DNA from: Parelaphostrongylus tenuis | Lineage: Eukaryota; Nematoda; Chromadorea; Rhabditida; Metastrongylidae | Assembly: GCA_019055375.1 (NCBI GenBank) | Contig: JAHQIW010000361.1 | Coordinates: 1 to 64,000 of the forward strand | Direction: 5' to 3' | DNA length: 64,000 nucleotides | Shown here: piece by piece, positions 33,570 to 44,829 of the stretch | How positions within the stretch are numbered: the stretch's first letter is position 1 | Layout: the number at the start of each line of letters is the position of its first letter | The notes under the pieces: generated by a model | What the model was told of the DNA's origin: nothing | What the model saw: the letters and a program-made list of their open reading frames with translations, nothing else | Databases searched by the model: none | Program-made: the position numbers and the translations under genes

Positions 33570-34590
33570 AGACGATATATGAACCTCGCGAAAGTTTCAG
33601 TCAAAGAAAAGGTCAGAACAGTCTGTTTAACAGCTATGAGAAAGTACTATAGCAAACTTTTTGAAAGGCTCAAGATGTTTTATTAAATTATATACAGTTT
33701 GAACGAAGTCTACAAGAACAGTCAAATGAAGTGGTATGGTTCACTTCAGCAGCATGTGACCTCAACTGATGATTACCGCAATGTCGAAGGATTTCATCAG
33801 CTGACATTCTGTGATTTTGTGAATAAACGGGTGTCGATTGTTCTAATTATGAGGATGCAAGGCTCAAACACGTGTCTAGCACTTTGTAAGTGCTATAATG
33901 AAACTCGTCAAAGGCTTAAAATATGCTGTCAGGATGCACTAATTTCAAACGAGGTCTCAAGGTAGTCGATTGAAAGTGTTGAATTAGTAAGGATAAGTAA
34001 TCATTTGCTTTAGTTCGCACGAACTGTGGATAACCTCTGAATTTATGACACTGAAATAGTGCACGATGTTAAATAGTGTAACAGCAATTCAAACAATGAT
34101 TGCAAGTTATTTCGAATTTGATCACTCTAGAATCCAGATAGAAACGCTCTAGGTTGGCTATTCCAAGGATGCAAGGACAATATACTTGATCATAACTCTG
34201 CAACATTCACGAAAAGAAGAAGATAAGCCTTAGCTAAATAATATGATAATAAAAACTGGGTACATGGTATTTTTACGCCACATCACAAAGTTGGATAGCA
34301 AAATTTTTGTACAAGCTGAAATATTAATAATGACAGTGAGGTAAAAGCTGCGAGCTACAAAGAGATCCAATCTACAAGGCAGGAATGACCACCTACTCTT
34401 TGGGCGATTTGAATTCTATGGAAATGGGACATAGAATATCAGGAAGGCATTGAAAATTAGAAAGCCGTGTAGCTCTTGAGACGGAATGATTTAGCAAGCG
34501 AAAGCGGTCATTTCATAGTGCCTAGGCCCGCTACAGCTGCGAAGTTCTTATTGCAAGCACATAGTTAGTCAACTTACTCTTCTTACTCTA
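33570..34590. other. No recognised gene
   Basis: AT-rich spacer. The frame 33699-33965 (+) shows no recognised domain or splice signals that I can defend. Confidence 0.35.
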
Positions 34591-34599
34591 CCCTGTATC

Positions 34600-34870
34600 A
34601 CGGGCTGCAGCACAGTAGTTAGAGGTGCACTATAATGCACATTTGATCGTCGTTGATCCCGTCTCGCTCTCCGGACTCACAAGTCCTCCGTCTATCACGA
34701 GTTGGCAGTCCGGTAGCACGCCTTCACGTGATAACAGCACTGCTACGACATGTCGCTAGCTCAATGTGAAGCGCTGTATGATCCATATATGCATTCGTTC
34801 ACCTCTAATGATGAACGACGAAGCCGCATGCATGATGGGATTCGTCAGAGACTGCTCTTTATACTGCGGT
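34600..34870 (+). repeat. tRNA-headed SINE, family B, copy 3
   Basis: The head GCAGCACAGTAGTTAGAGG resembles the A-box start of the family. The tail has CATATATGCATTCGTTCACC, a GAACGACGAAG block and GCATGCATGATGGGATTCGT, matching the family end near 58850. Diverged copy. Confidence 0.5.
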
Positions 34871-34879
34871 TTCTTTATT

Positions 34880-35840
34880 CTGCTTTATGAATGCTCCTGT
34901 AAAAATGACTACTATCAGTGTTTGTTTACCGAATAATCTAAGAACAAAATGGTTCCAATGTTTATTACAAATTTTTTTTCTCACCAACGCATAGCGTCAT
35001 ATTCTGCAATTCTTATCACTCTGCGCAAAGATCCTGTACAAAGCAATTAGTCGTCGGTGACACGTTGACATTTTGTATATTTATCCATCACCAGTTGCTC
35101 TGTTGCATATTTTGAACTGCATCTACCTGCTTGTTCGTGTTCATTTGAGAAATGGCGATCTGAATCGCCTGAAAGAATGCATTTTGGTATAGTGAAGAAT
35201 GAAAGCAGTAAAAGTCTTGGAATCGCTGTGCCCAACTTATGACAGCAACACTGCTCTTACGTACCTGTGATGGTTTTGCACAAGACATCTTGATACCGAC
35301 ATAAGACAAACGAAAATGCAGCAGTACAATGACGAACCTTCAATCAGTTTGCACAGAATAACATTTGAATTTCAAGCGTTATATCACCATCTACCATTCA
35401 AAAGTGTTGAAAATTTGAATAGAAAGTAGGAATCAGCAAAAATATGTAATAATTAATAAAGGCCACACGAATGAAAGGGCACTAGAGCCCGCATTTTTCA
35501 TTTCGACTTTGAGATTTGGCAAAACCAATGCCACACTCACAGCATAAAATGCACTCGTAAAGTTGAAAACTCTTGACAATTAGAACGTTGCAAGAATAAT
35601 TAGTGCTGTGAGCTCATCTATATTATTACATGCTGCTCGTTTCAAACGAGCTCAAACAACAGCAATAAAATATTGTGTCCAGAAGGGTCTTCAGAAAGCC
35701 TCAAAAATATTTCGTCGGATGCAAGATTTTTGCTGAAAGAGACAGAACAAATGGTCGGAGCGAACAAGAGCTCTGATATGTTCCGATGAGGAGTCGGCAA
35801 GCGATTAACAAAACCCGCAAAACTCTGCATGTGGGTCTAC
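34880..35840. other. No recognised gene
   Basis: Overlapping short minus-strand frames at 35047-35309 contain a possible intron (GTACGTAAG...TTTCAG), but I recognise no protein. Nothing else is supported. Confidence 0.3.
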
Positions 35841-35844
35841 CTAT

Positions 35845-36010
35845 AAGATCATACCACCGCTTGAAGCTGTCAAATAAAACGAATTTTATTTGATCATCTA
35901 ATACCGATATCTGTCAGGGTGGCTGGATTCAATATCGATATCGAGTATCTGGGTCAAACTGCTGACGGTTGGTAGGTGGTAGACAGATGCGTTATAACGT
36001 AGAAAGAATG
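35845..36010. mobile_element. Palindromic tRNA-like element, partial copy
   Basis: It keeps the outer terminus in inverted form (TATAAGATCATACCACCGCT, then TGTCAAATAAAA) and the inner spacer (GATGCGTTATAACGTAGAAAG), but no clear B box. The terminus matches those at 4600, 16640 and 57660. Confidence 0.45.
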
Positions 36011-36019
36011 ATGGCAAAA

Positions 36020-36950
36020 AAGCGATAGTAATGCAACAGGATAAAAAAGAATTATATTTGATTCACAAAACTATATACTCAAACCACGTTTCGCTATTGT
36101 TAGAGTAATCTAGATCCTTTCGCTCAAACTAGTCATACATATCCATAGCTAGAAATAACTGAAAGCAATGTTAGTAATAAACTTACCCATCTAACGCATG
36201 AAACAGCTCCCATAGAAAAGTACTACAGAAGAATACAGCCCAGCGATTATTAAGTAGCGGTATGATGCAGTGATAGCTAAGATTTTGAAAAATGAATAGC
36301 GCGTTTTCACACAGTGTCTGTAATGAATGTGATTTAAGTGATCTGTAAATCTCATAGGTTTAGTAGTCGAAACGGCATTGATACTCGATGGTTACTTAAG
36401 CGCTCACCTGTCTAAAGAAGCGAACTTCCAGCTGCTGTCTTTTTCGCTGAGCGATACCTGAGTAGCTATTGCCTTGATTTTGATAGCCCATTCCCTTCAA
36501 TAAACAAGTATTACTGTTTTCCTCTTAAAATTTTGCAACGAAGGCACTGATTTTTTGAATCAAGGATTTCTCCTACCATCAATAAGTTCATTTCCTCATA
36601 AAATCTTTATTATTACACCATGTCGTTGCTCGTTGACCATATTGCTTGTTGATCCAAATAATAATGAAGGGATCTATCAAAATTTGAGCGTGATCTATAA
36701 GACCCTCGCAAAAAGTAAACAAAAATTTTGGAAAACGTCGCGCCTACACCAGTGCCATTCGCCAGCAGACATTACTCGGAGCGCGGCCGCCTCCGCCAAC
36801 ATGGCTGTTTGTCCTTCTCACCAAAGTTTACGACTGCTGTTTACTAGTTAGCTTCGTGAAAGTGGCAATCGACGTCTACGGCGCTTCGCACCTGGACTTG
36901 GCGACGCTTCGTGAACGGTCTATTAGCGTGCTTCTTCATTGACACCTCTT
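36020..36950. other. No recognised gene; GC-rich patch
   Basis: A GC-rich patch with GCGGCCGCC lies near 36783, unusual for this AT-rich window. Short frames cross it on both strands, with a possible donor CGA|GTAATG on the minus strand, but no gene can be supported. Confidence 0.3.
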
Positions 36951-36954
36951 CACA

Positions 36955-37072
36955 CATATGCTCCTTACCGTATTCACACACATTGCTCGTTACTGTGTCC
37001 TCATAGCCCATTGCCGTATCCCACACTGCTCATTACCGTGAGCTCATACAATGCTCATTGTCGCCCTTCTCA
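36955..37072. repeat. Degenerate minisatellite
   Basis: Variants of TGCTC(A/G/C)TTACYGT spaced by about 25-30 bp occur four or five times in a row. It explains the open minus-strand frame at 36844-37026, which I do not call a gene. Confidence 0.45.
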
Positions 37073-37079
37073 CTATCGT

Positions 37080-37585
37080 TGTTATTCGCTGTTTTAACAA
37101 ACTTGGCAGTTTGTAATGACTTAGTTACCCAAGTTTGAGGCCTGATATACTACAATAAAGAAATTTCCAGTATGGCGGAGCGATAAAACGAGCATTCTAT
37201 ACAAGCGGACCGCATAGTTAGATAATATTGGACTGTTTTCCAGGTGGTGTAACTGTACAACTTTGTAATGGGAAGAAAATCCGTGGCTCATTACACTTAT
37301 GATAACACATAGAGCGATTTGTCAATAGAATGTGGCGGTTAGCAATTAATTAGAATGATAAGATACCTCTGCACGCTTCACACAATCAATCAAAAAACAA
37401 CAAGTCATAGTTCAACTGTGCATTTAGTGATATGTTCACTTCATGACGTGCGTATTAGACAGGTAAACATACTGCGATGAATATTGATAGATATTCAAAT
37501 ACTTTTGAATTCCCATCATACGCAATTCCATTGGTTGTATCAAACAAATGAATCGATAGTAGTAGTAACTAATTGATTTATTGCT
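37080..37585. other. No recognised gene
   Basis: AT-rich sequence downstream of the srx exons on the minus strand. I looked for exons carrying the last two membrane segments and found none that I can defend. Confidence 0.35.
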
Positions 37586-38499
37586 CACTCTGCGTTTCGT
37601 TCTCAGGCAGATCAATGTCGTCCCGTCGAGAAAAAGGATAGCAGTGAAAACGGTCAAACAGGTGTAAAAATCGGTATAGACGGAAATGACATAACCACAT
37701 GGTGTATTAGAGAATGTCGACAGCCATTTCACCGTGTCGAAAGTGATGAAGCAACTCTCGGCTGAATAAAGATCATCATACTTAGTGCATAAATTGTCTC
37801 AAAATCTCAGTATTTGCATTTGAGTCGCTTTGATATGTCAAGCATAATTGTGTCGGTCAAACAATATGCTGTGAAATTAATTTCTTATCACTGGAATATG
37901 TCATATAAGTCAATATATTGTAGGCGAGTTGATTTTACCCTAATTTCTTACGTATTTATAAGATATTGGAAGAAATTATAAAAGTGAAAAGATTAAGTGA
38001 TTGATTGGCAATTTTGAATTTGTAAGTGCTGTCATTCTGCGTACTTTATGATGCCACGAATTATGATAATTGCAAAAATTAGAAAACTCACTTCAAAAAT
38101 AAGGTATTATGTGGAAGAAACCGAGCATCCACCAAATTAGAACTACTAAAGAGGTGTTTTTTACAGTTAGTACAGAGGAAGCTTGTATAGGCAATACGAT
38201 GGCAGTGAGTCTGTTCAAGGCGATGGCAAGGTGTGAGTAGACACAAACATCCCAGAACAGGATAGTAAACAAGCCGAACAGCTTGCCTGTCTGTTCACCA
38301 GCTGTTTCTCTTTCGCTGAAACTGATGATTTTCATTTGTACTATTAGATGTTCTCATAAGTTTTGGCACTATTCCAAAAAAAAACCAAGTTTATTAACCA
38401 AAACTAATCATATTTACTCCCAAGATAGGCTGTCTATCAACCTGGGCATGCTTCATTATATCCTAATTTACTTCTTTGAGTCAAACACGAGGTGTCATA

Positions 38500-38580
38500 T
38501 AAGATCTTCATTCATTCAACAGCTGACGTTTCGGCAGTTTGCCTTCTTTAGAGCCTAGAAAGGTCAAATCGCCTGTAAAC
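38500..38580 (-). mobile_element. Penelope-like 3' terminus, minus strand
   Basis: On the minus strand: CTAAAGA, AGGC-AAACT-GCC, GAAACGTCAGC at 38551-38528, then a short tail toward 38500. Only the end is present. It lies head to head with the fragment that starts at 38620. Confidence 0.5.
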
Positions 38581-38619
38581 CAAATTAATCAGTCAAATTA
38601 AATCATCAGCGCAAAGATT

Positions 38620-39010
38620 TTGGAAGCGTTTAGGATTAACACGACATCCAACCATAAACCGCAGGAAGGAATGCCTCGTTATCACTTGTGATATGAGTTA
38701 GTAAACAAGACTGTTGTTTAGATGGATGGGGTGTATTATGAGCCTATTTGATCTCCTTCCGGTGGTCTCCACTTGAATCATTCAGTGGAGCACATATAAA
38801 ACCGGTGAGTAGGTAGAGAGTTGATTTTGTGCTTGGAGCAATTGAAATCTAAGTATCGTGATTTTTTCCCAAGGAGTAATGGAGGTGTTTGACTGATTGG
38901 ACTGCAGACAATATGACCTTTCCGGGCTCTGAAGAAGGCGAACTGCTGAAATGTCAGGTGTTGAAATAGTAAAGAAATTATGTAACACATCGTGTTTAAC
39001 TCAAAGAAGA
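38620..39010 (+). mobile_element. Penelope-like 3' fragment
   Basis: A near-identical match to 11205-11595: it begins in the end of the GIY-YIG protein (NRRKEC region), then shares the block CCACTTGAATCATTCAGTGG, the hammerhead-like terminus CTGAAGA...GCTGAAAT (38929-38952, GAAAC changed to GAAAT) and the AAGAAGAAAA tail. It lies inside the srx intron. Confidence 0.75.
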
Positions 39011-39059
39011 AAATTAGGATATAATTGTTCAATCTTGATATAGTTCATCTGCGCATTTC

Positions 39060-39455
39060 TTGATAAACATTTCGGTGCGAGGCTTCTCTATACGAGCTTA
39101 ACGATGGAACTGTCTTGGGAACAAATTCGCTTGCTACTCATTCACTAATGGCGCGTAGAGGAAAATGATAATGAATCAGCGCGCAATTACTGTAGCTTCC
39201 TGTGGACTGTTCGAGCGCGTAATCTTCCAACTTGTTCACTCTAACTTTAAACTCGGAAACACCTCTCAGTTGTTCTTTCTGTAACTCTATCACCTCCCAA
39301 AGGTTCATTAACTTGCGCGCCTCTTAACTAATATTTTCCCCTGTGAGCCATTTGTGAATGAATAGCAAGCGAAAATAATTCCACGACAGCTTCATCTTAG
39401 AGCAACTATGAGATGTATACCAAAATGCTCGCAAGAAAATGCGCAACTGAACTAT
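39060..39455. mobile_element. MITE-like element, copy 2
   Basis: Same ends as 22175-22600: TAGTTCATCTGCGCATTTCTTG at the left and CAAGAAAATGCGCAACTGAAC at the right. Inner arms TTCGCTTGCTACTCATTCAC and GTGAATGAATAGCAAGCGAA also pair. No coding capacity. Confidence 0.75.
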
Positions 39456-39479
39456 ATCAATTGATGCTGTTTTACTGCT

Positions 39480-39690
39480 TCTGATTATCAACATGGGTAT
39501 TTTTCTCTTTTTTTCTGCCTAACTTATGAAAATGTTTGACTAAGTTGATGCATGTCAATGTGACTCTTTGAGGCTCTAAGGAAGGCAAGACTGCCGAAAC
39601 GTTATTCACCTATGCGAACTCTATTGTACTATTTTGTAGAAAATAAAAGTGTAATAACGATCTCGTGTTTGCTGAACAAAGAAAGGGTGC
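39480..39690 (+). mobile_element. Penelope-like 3' terminus of the 14-kb subfamily
   Basis: It contains TTTGACTAAGTTGATGC, then CTAAGGA, GGC-AAGACT-GCC, GAAACGTTATT (39575-39604), and ends in ATCTCGTGTTTGCTGAAC. The TTGACTAAGTTGATG block also precedes the terminus of the minus-strand element at 14.3 kb, so the two share a subfamily. Confidence 0.6.
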
Positions 39691-40800
39691 AATCCGGTTA
39701 GACGGCGACAAACTTTTTGGCCGATCTCACTTTCTGGGCCGGAATTTTCTATTGGAGTGTTAGTAGTTATTCGCGAACCTGAATTTTTGACAAGAACCCT
39801 GCATAATCGGTTTTTCAAAACACTTTCTTTATAGCGCTGCAAATTCTAAGACGAAGCTATGCTTTGCACTAGAGCAATAAACACCCGATTCCGTGACTTT
39901 ATTTGGTACAATTCATTTAGACGGCGACAGATTTTCAAGCCAGTCCCAAAAGGAGAGAAATTTTCCATAGGAGTGTTGGCAATTATTCGAAAGCTTAAAT
40001 CTCTGGCTACAACTTTTAGTCGCCGACTCTTAAACACCCCTTTATAATGCTGTAGCATCCAGAAAAATATATTGCTTCACACTTGCCTTTCGCCTTCATT
40101 TTCACGACGCGTTACATCCCGCTGGATGCCAAAAAAGCATATTAATGTGTAGAGAAGCTTTCATAGTATTCTAGTCAATGGTTTTATTAGGAGTTTCCTT
40201 TAAAGTGAAGGAAAAATTCCCAATTGGATAACAGTATATGGTTCTCCCGCTTCGCCCTGCCCCTGCGGCGGCCGTCGCCTTGTCGAATCGCTACTAAACA
40301 TTGTGCCAAAAATGTAAAACTCGATAATTTTCCGCTAGAGAGTATTTCCAGAAATTCAATCAATAATCATCAAATCAAGAAGCATTACACTATCGGGTGA
40401 TTACTATTCGTCTAGAGAGAGACCTCTGTCCATCGAGATCTAAAGCATTAAGCAAAAGACCAAAGGAGATCAAAAATCCAAAACTCTTTTCAAAAAACAA
40501 GCACATTTTTGTGTTCCTCAAAGCTCGCGCTATGATTAGTACTAGCACTCTCAGGAAGGAGTTCTGTCTAAGAAAATATAAGCGAGATAAAAAAAAGCAC
40601 GATTACGCATAACAGCGCCGTAATAAAATGTTTTGAAAAACCGATGTAGAGCTCTAGTCCGAAATTCAAGCTTTCGAATGATTGCTAACACTCTCATAGA
40701 AAATTCCTGTTCTGTGAAAATTTGTCGCCGTCTAAACGAATTGCACCAGGGAAAGTCGCGGATATGGATGTTTGTTGCTCTAGTGCCGAAATTTATGAGA
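39690..40800. repeat. Repeat R4 (inverted arms), copy 1
   Basis: The left arm has two successive units on the minus strand (39690-39850, 39886-40080), each with GAGTGTT(A/G)G(T/C)(A/T)(A/G)TTATTCG and a TTTAGACGGCGACA start. The right arm (40300-40800) carries the inverse: CGAATGATTGCTAACACTC and TTTGTCGCCGTCTAAACG. The copies at 55045-55840 and 58500-60620 share this layout. Small frames inside are repeat-derived. Confidence 0.6.
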
Positions 40801-40809
40801 AGACCTAAT

Positions 40810-42240
40810 ATTAAAAATATTACACTTTCTATTCATATTTGAGGCTTAAACCGCATATCTTTGCACTATCACGTGCACATACTTAAGAACAGTTTGGATG
40901 AAGCTGAAGATTTTACCATGTCTTCGCATTTCTCTTTGGATTACATCATAATTATGCAAAATGTTCAAAAACCTATTTTTTATATGCATCAATGACCCGA
41001 GTGAGTGCTGATTTGGCGATTAACTAAGGAAATCTCGCTTTTTAATTATTGGTTCAAAGATTGTGATCAGTACTAAAATTCAAGCTCGAAGTCATAAATC
41101 CCAACATTTCAAGAGTAAATTGAGACTCCATTTTTTTATCCATAGGTTCTAAAGTTCTTCGCTGTTATCGTGAACAGATGAAGAAGCGACCCCTTCCGAT
41201 GAACAATAATTTTTCATTGCAGTTTTAGTATTCATTCGGAATAATGAAACTCTGGTTTCCGCGAAAAGTGCCCATTTTCAAAAACTTTTTTTTAACGCTG
41301 CATCAGGGAGAAACATCTGTGTCACACACTCACATATTTCTCGCAACACAGAATTCTTTTCTCAAATTATAAGTATCCATTCGATAGGATGAGTTCCTAT
41401 GATTTCGAAATTGTGCTTACTTTCTAGAAAAGCCGCTTCACTGTAGTATAGCAAAGGATATAAAACCGAAATTTACATGCGTGCACTCTCTTTTGGCTAA
41501 CCTGGCTAGTCTATGTACTTAACGGGGGGAAGGGAAACTCAGTGGATTCCATACGGCGATCGATCTATGGCGTTAGTGCGTTACACGTGCGCAGTGCATT
41601 TTTGTGGAATTACGGATTTCTCTTTTACTCTGAAAGAACTACAAATATAACGTATAACTTGATACCACAAGATTTTCTTCGAACATCAATATGTTTTTCG
41701 ACCATCCAGCAAAGCATTAGTGAAGGCACGCGGCTGGTGCAAAATACAAATTTTTTTAATTGTTACTCCGTTATACAAGGAGCTTCTCACAAAAGTAGGA
41801 CACAAAGGAGTAGCCTGAGGTTTAATCTTTCAGGCGATCACTAACATTTTCATGAAAGTTCGCGTTCAACGAAAGGGCTGCTTATTTATGTGTTCCGCAA
41901 TATCGGATAGGCGGTGTTTTCACTTAGAATAATATTTTGGTGGTTCCTCGGCTGATGTAGGAATTCTCAAATCTTTGTTTGAAAGAAGAACGGTTTACTC
42001 AAAAGAAAATGAGAATATTTTACAATTTTTGAAACGACCTCAAGAGTGCTTTCCAAGTTTCCAAACAGGTATTTTCAAGCACCTATTTCGTTCCAAAGGA
42101 GAAAAAATGCAATTTTTTCATTCAAAAAATGTGATAAGGAAGAAGTTATGGAACAACCGTTTGGGCTAAGATCATGTCACAAGATCTCATAGCCTGCATT
42201 TGTCGCAACCGATTTGAATTTCTTAAACTAAAATTCGAAG
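40810..42240. other. No recognised gene (srx intron)
   Basis: AT-rich DNA within the first intron of the srx pseudogene. Frames at 41542-41844 and 41975-42169 (+) carry no motif. Nothing is supported. Confidence 0.35.
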
Positions 42241-42419
42241 CATTCACATGAATGTAATAGGTGAAATCCAGAAAATAAAGATGAGTAGAACACCAGTGTT
42301 TGCAATGCTGTGTGATAAGCATAGCAGACCGAACGAGCTGTGAAGTGCCGGATTGCATCGCATTGTTAGCATAGCGGTGCTGTTCGAGATTAACCCAAAC
42401 ACTGCTACCTGGAAATTCT

Positions 42420-42980
42420 TACTGTTTAGCCACTTGGAATCCATTGTATTCAACCACTTTTGGTGATGATATGATGTCAGAAACGTATATTCAATAACGT
42501 TCACTGATATGCACAACTTTGAGCATTATATGGGAATCGAGTAAGCAAGATATGGATGCTCTCTTTGCTGAAAATATATGTGTAGAAAAGTTTTCAATGA
42601 AATGCCATTACTTCACGATGAAAATGATCTTTTAGAACCATCTGAATTCGTCTCCCCGCATCCATTGTGCAGGTTGGACTCCGCTTTCTCACAAGATTCG
42701 CCGCCTTTCTCACTGAGCACGACGCCGCCGTTACAATAACTAAAAAGATTTGATGTCGCGCGGTGTGGGGCGAAACATCCCACACGGTCCTCAGAGTGTT
42801 AAACTTTGACTGAATATGTGAACTTATGAATAAACCTTACATATGACTTGTTCTGCTGATCGAGCCCAGAGATGTAACAATTTCTTAATGGTAAGAAGGC
42901 AACAGTATCAATTACATACCAAAATATCAATAACCCAAAATATACAGTTATTACAGCAATTGCACTTTTCAGCACTTTAG
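42420..42980. other. Upstream of srx copy 1
   Basis: Any first exon encoding the receptor's N terminus should lie here on the minus strand. The frame continuing upstream of 42408 (through MDSKWLNSKNFQ) could alternatively be exonic if the acceptor is not used. Not resolved. Confidence 0.3.
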
Positions 42981-42984
42981 CACA

Positions 42985-43270
42985 TTATTTGATCCGTCAT
43001 CACAGTTTTTTTTCACTGTGCGCATCCCACCCATTAGTTCTAGCAATCAATTCGTTTTTCATCATCTTCTTGAACGGCGTAGAATACTGGTTGAGCGAGC
43101 CTGCTTGCAATCTCGAGGACAGCCCTGCTGTGGTGTTCTACAAGACGTTGTTGCTGACTGCCGGAGAAAAGTGGGGGGCGGGAGCGAAGGGGGAACGGCG
43201 GCCCGGCTCCATGAACGCCGTGACCAACATCAAAACCACTCGGCTACGGCATCCTCCATTACAGCAGTAA
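42985..43270 (-). repeat. tRNA-headed SINE, family D, copy 3
   Basis: Plus-strand layout TTTGATCCGTC, a CACAG...CACTGTGCGCATCCC block, CAATTCGTTTTTC, GTAGAATACTGGTTGAGCGA. The minus-strand head reads GCCGTAGCCGAGTGGTTTTG, a good A-box-like match for a Leu/Ser-type tRNA. The overlapping frames at 42989-43353 are repeat-derived. Confidence 0.65.
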
Positions 43271-43335
43271 CAGCACACCAGCAACCATATATCATCGGCG
43301 TGATAAAACCATATTTACACATGGAATACAATAAA

Positions 43336-43698
43336 CTAATGAGCGAACCGTAACACGTTAACAAAGAAAATTTCACGACCAACCGGAGAATAACGGCGAG
43401 GGCACTCTTGCTGAGCAACACGAATGTCAAATCCCTCCACTGTTATCTGTCTTCTTTCAAGTCCTCTCAATGATCGGCATATGCCGTTTGACAGAATAGG
43501 CAAGCCGGATAGGTTTTTTGAGCGTGATATGACTGAGTTGCGAGGGTCAATCAATGCATGCCGTACTTTTGATGTTACATAATGGGTTGGATGAGATGTG
43601 GTATGACACGGCCTGATCAGATAGAAAGATTTGTGTTGAATGATACCAAGCGCCAACTTGTCAACACATTTGCATTGTCTACATTTAGTGCGGATCAT
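43336..43698 (-). CDS. Unassigned 120-residue open frame
   Basis: The longest clean frame outside known elements in this part of the window. It begins MIRTKCRQCKCVDKL, has KSFYLIRPCHTTSHPTHYV, and ends with QQECPRRYSPVGREIFFVNV. Five cysteines; no signal peptide or clear membrane segment. It lies between two family D SINE copies, which raises the chance that it is repeat-derived. I recognise no family and cannot exclude a chance frame. Confidence 0.2.
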   Translation of the reverse strand: MIRTKCRQCKCVDKLALGIIQHKSFYLIRPCHTTSHPTHYVTSKVRHALIDPRNSVISRSKNLSGLPILSNGICRSLRGLERRQITVEGFDIRVAQQECPRRYSPVGREIFFVNVLRFAH

Positions 43699-43895
43699 AG
43701 TGCGTTTAGCTTCTAATCCGTTTCTTTCGTTTTTTCTTACACGTCGTAATATACTGGTTAAGCTGGTCTCCTTACTATTGCAGGATTGTGGCGTTTCATA
43801 GAGCGTTCGTGGTTAACTTCCGTAGAGTGTTGAGAACAGGGATCAGCGCACGTGCGCCGCGAAAGCATTAGAACCACTCGACCACGTCTTTTCCG
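43695..43895 (-). repeat. tRNA-headed SINE, family D, copy 4
   Basis: CTAATCCGTTTCTTTCG, a CGTAATATACTGGTTAAGCTGG block, and a minus-strand head CGTGGTCGAGTGGTTCTAA. Shorter than copies 1 and 3. Confidence 0.55.
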
Positions 43896-43899
43896 GTCT

Positions 43900-44580
43900 A
43901 CACTTACAAGACAAAAATAATATAAACAACATGCCCAACCAAGTGATTTTATTTAATAGTTTAGAGTAAGTGGATGTATAAATTTGGAATGGACTAGTTA
44001 GAAGCTTAGTATCTAGTTTGTTAATACAAGTTTAAATGATCAGCATAAAGCTCACCACGGCCATAATTACAGACACGGCAATGTTCTCCATGTGGGCATA
44101 CAATGGTGCGTTTGATCGAGCTGAAATCTGAAAAATGATCGAGTTTTCATTAATGAAAATGCAAAGCGGAGTACAGTACAATATAAAACGCAATACTAAC
44201 AGAGGTTATTGTCACGCTTACAGCCGTCTGTGTGAAGAAGAGTTTTGCAAGTGGTTAGGTCCAGAGATTCTGTATTCCATTAATATCAGTTCGAAAAGGC
44301 CTTCAAATGTTCATTACCTCATTGTGTCTAAGGAGGTATGCTATTGGGTGTGAGATTTACGGTGTGCACAAAGAAATTCCTTATTGCAATAGGATTTTTC
44401 GAAGACAGGAGTGTAACATTCATTTTGCGTACAGTAAAGTCTATGCCATCATGTCAAAAGAGGCCATTAGGTCATTATGAAACATAACATATGAGTGTTT
44501 CGTACAGTGAGCCCGAGTTTTCATGTGTCCTTTGGCCGAGTGGGACTCATTGAGCAGCTATGTCTACCACTTTATCACTT
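43900..44580. other. No recognised gene
   Basis: AT-rich spacer. The frame 44135-44353 (+) has no recognised motif. Confidence 0.35.
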
Positions 44581-44584
44581 TATT

Positions 44585-44828
44585 TTGATCCGTCTTTGAG
44601 TGAAATCTTATTCGTTTTGGAGGATCCCAACGCTTCTAGCATTTAATTCGTTTTTTCGTCTACTTCCTGAACGCTGTACAATGCTGGCTGAGCGCGTGGC
44701 CTTGCAATCTTGAGGAAATCGTGGCTGTGCCGTCCCAAACGTCACTCGTTGCTCACTGCCGAAGAGTGGAAGAAGAAAATCGGCCCCGTGCGCGCCGCGA
44801 CGAGCATCAGAACCATATTTTACGATCA
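44585..44828 (-). repeat. tRNA-headed SINE, family D, copy 5
   Basis: TTTTGATCCGTCTTTGAG, ATTTAATTCGTTTTTTCG, GAACGCTGTACAATGCTGG, GAGCGCGTGGCCTTGCAATC, ending near a GCGCGCCGCGACGAGCATC block. It abuts the 3' end of RTE copy C, which suggests insertion next to the RTE tail. Confidence 0.6.
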
Positions 44829-44829
44829 C

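Larger units (their letters stand above)
37589..42408 (-). pseudogene. srx-type serpentine chemoreceptor, broken copy 1
   Basis: Nematode srx receptors are seven-membrane-segment chemoreceptors of sensory neurons. Exon at 42408-42248 (161 nt): AVFGLISNSTAML, NPALHSSFGLLCLSHSIAN, FIFWISPITF (TM1-2). Exon at 38315-38092 (224 nt): LFGLFTILFWDVCVYSHLAI, ALNRLTAIVLPIQ, LVVLIWWMLGFFHIIPYF (TM3-4, with the NR motif after TM3). Exon at 37761-37589 (173 nt): TPCGYVISVYTDFYTCLTVF, GTTLICLRTKRR (TM5). Splice phases 2 and 1 join these exactly and match the paralogue at 61542. The TM4 exon has TGA at 38095-38093 where the paralogue has TGC (Cys), so the protein would stop. The first intron is 3.9 kb and packed with Penelope, MITE and R4 sequence. 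The TM6-7 exons were not found. Confidence 0.8.

Noticed and set aside
35047..35309. Possible two-exon minus-strand gene with GTACGTAAG...TTTCAG intron
   Set aside because: The joined peptide is short and unrecognised; splice-like signals are common in AT-rich DNA.
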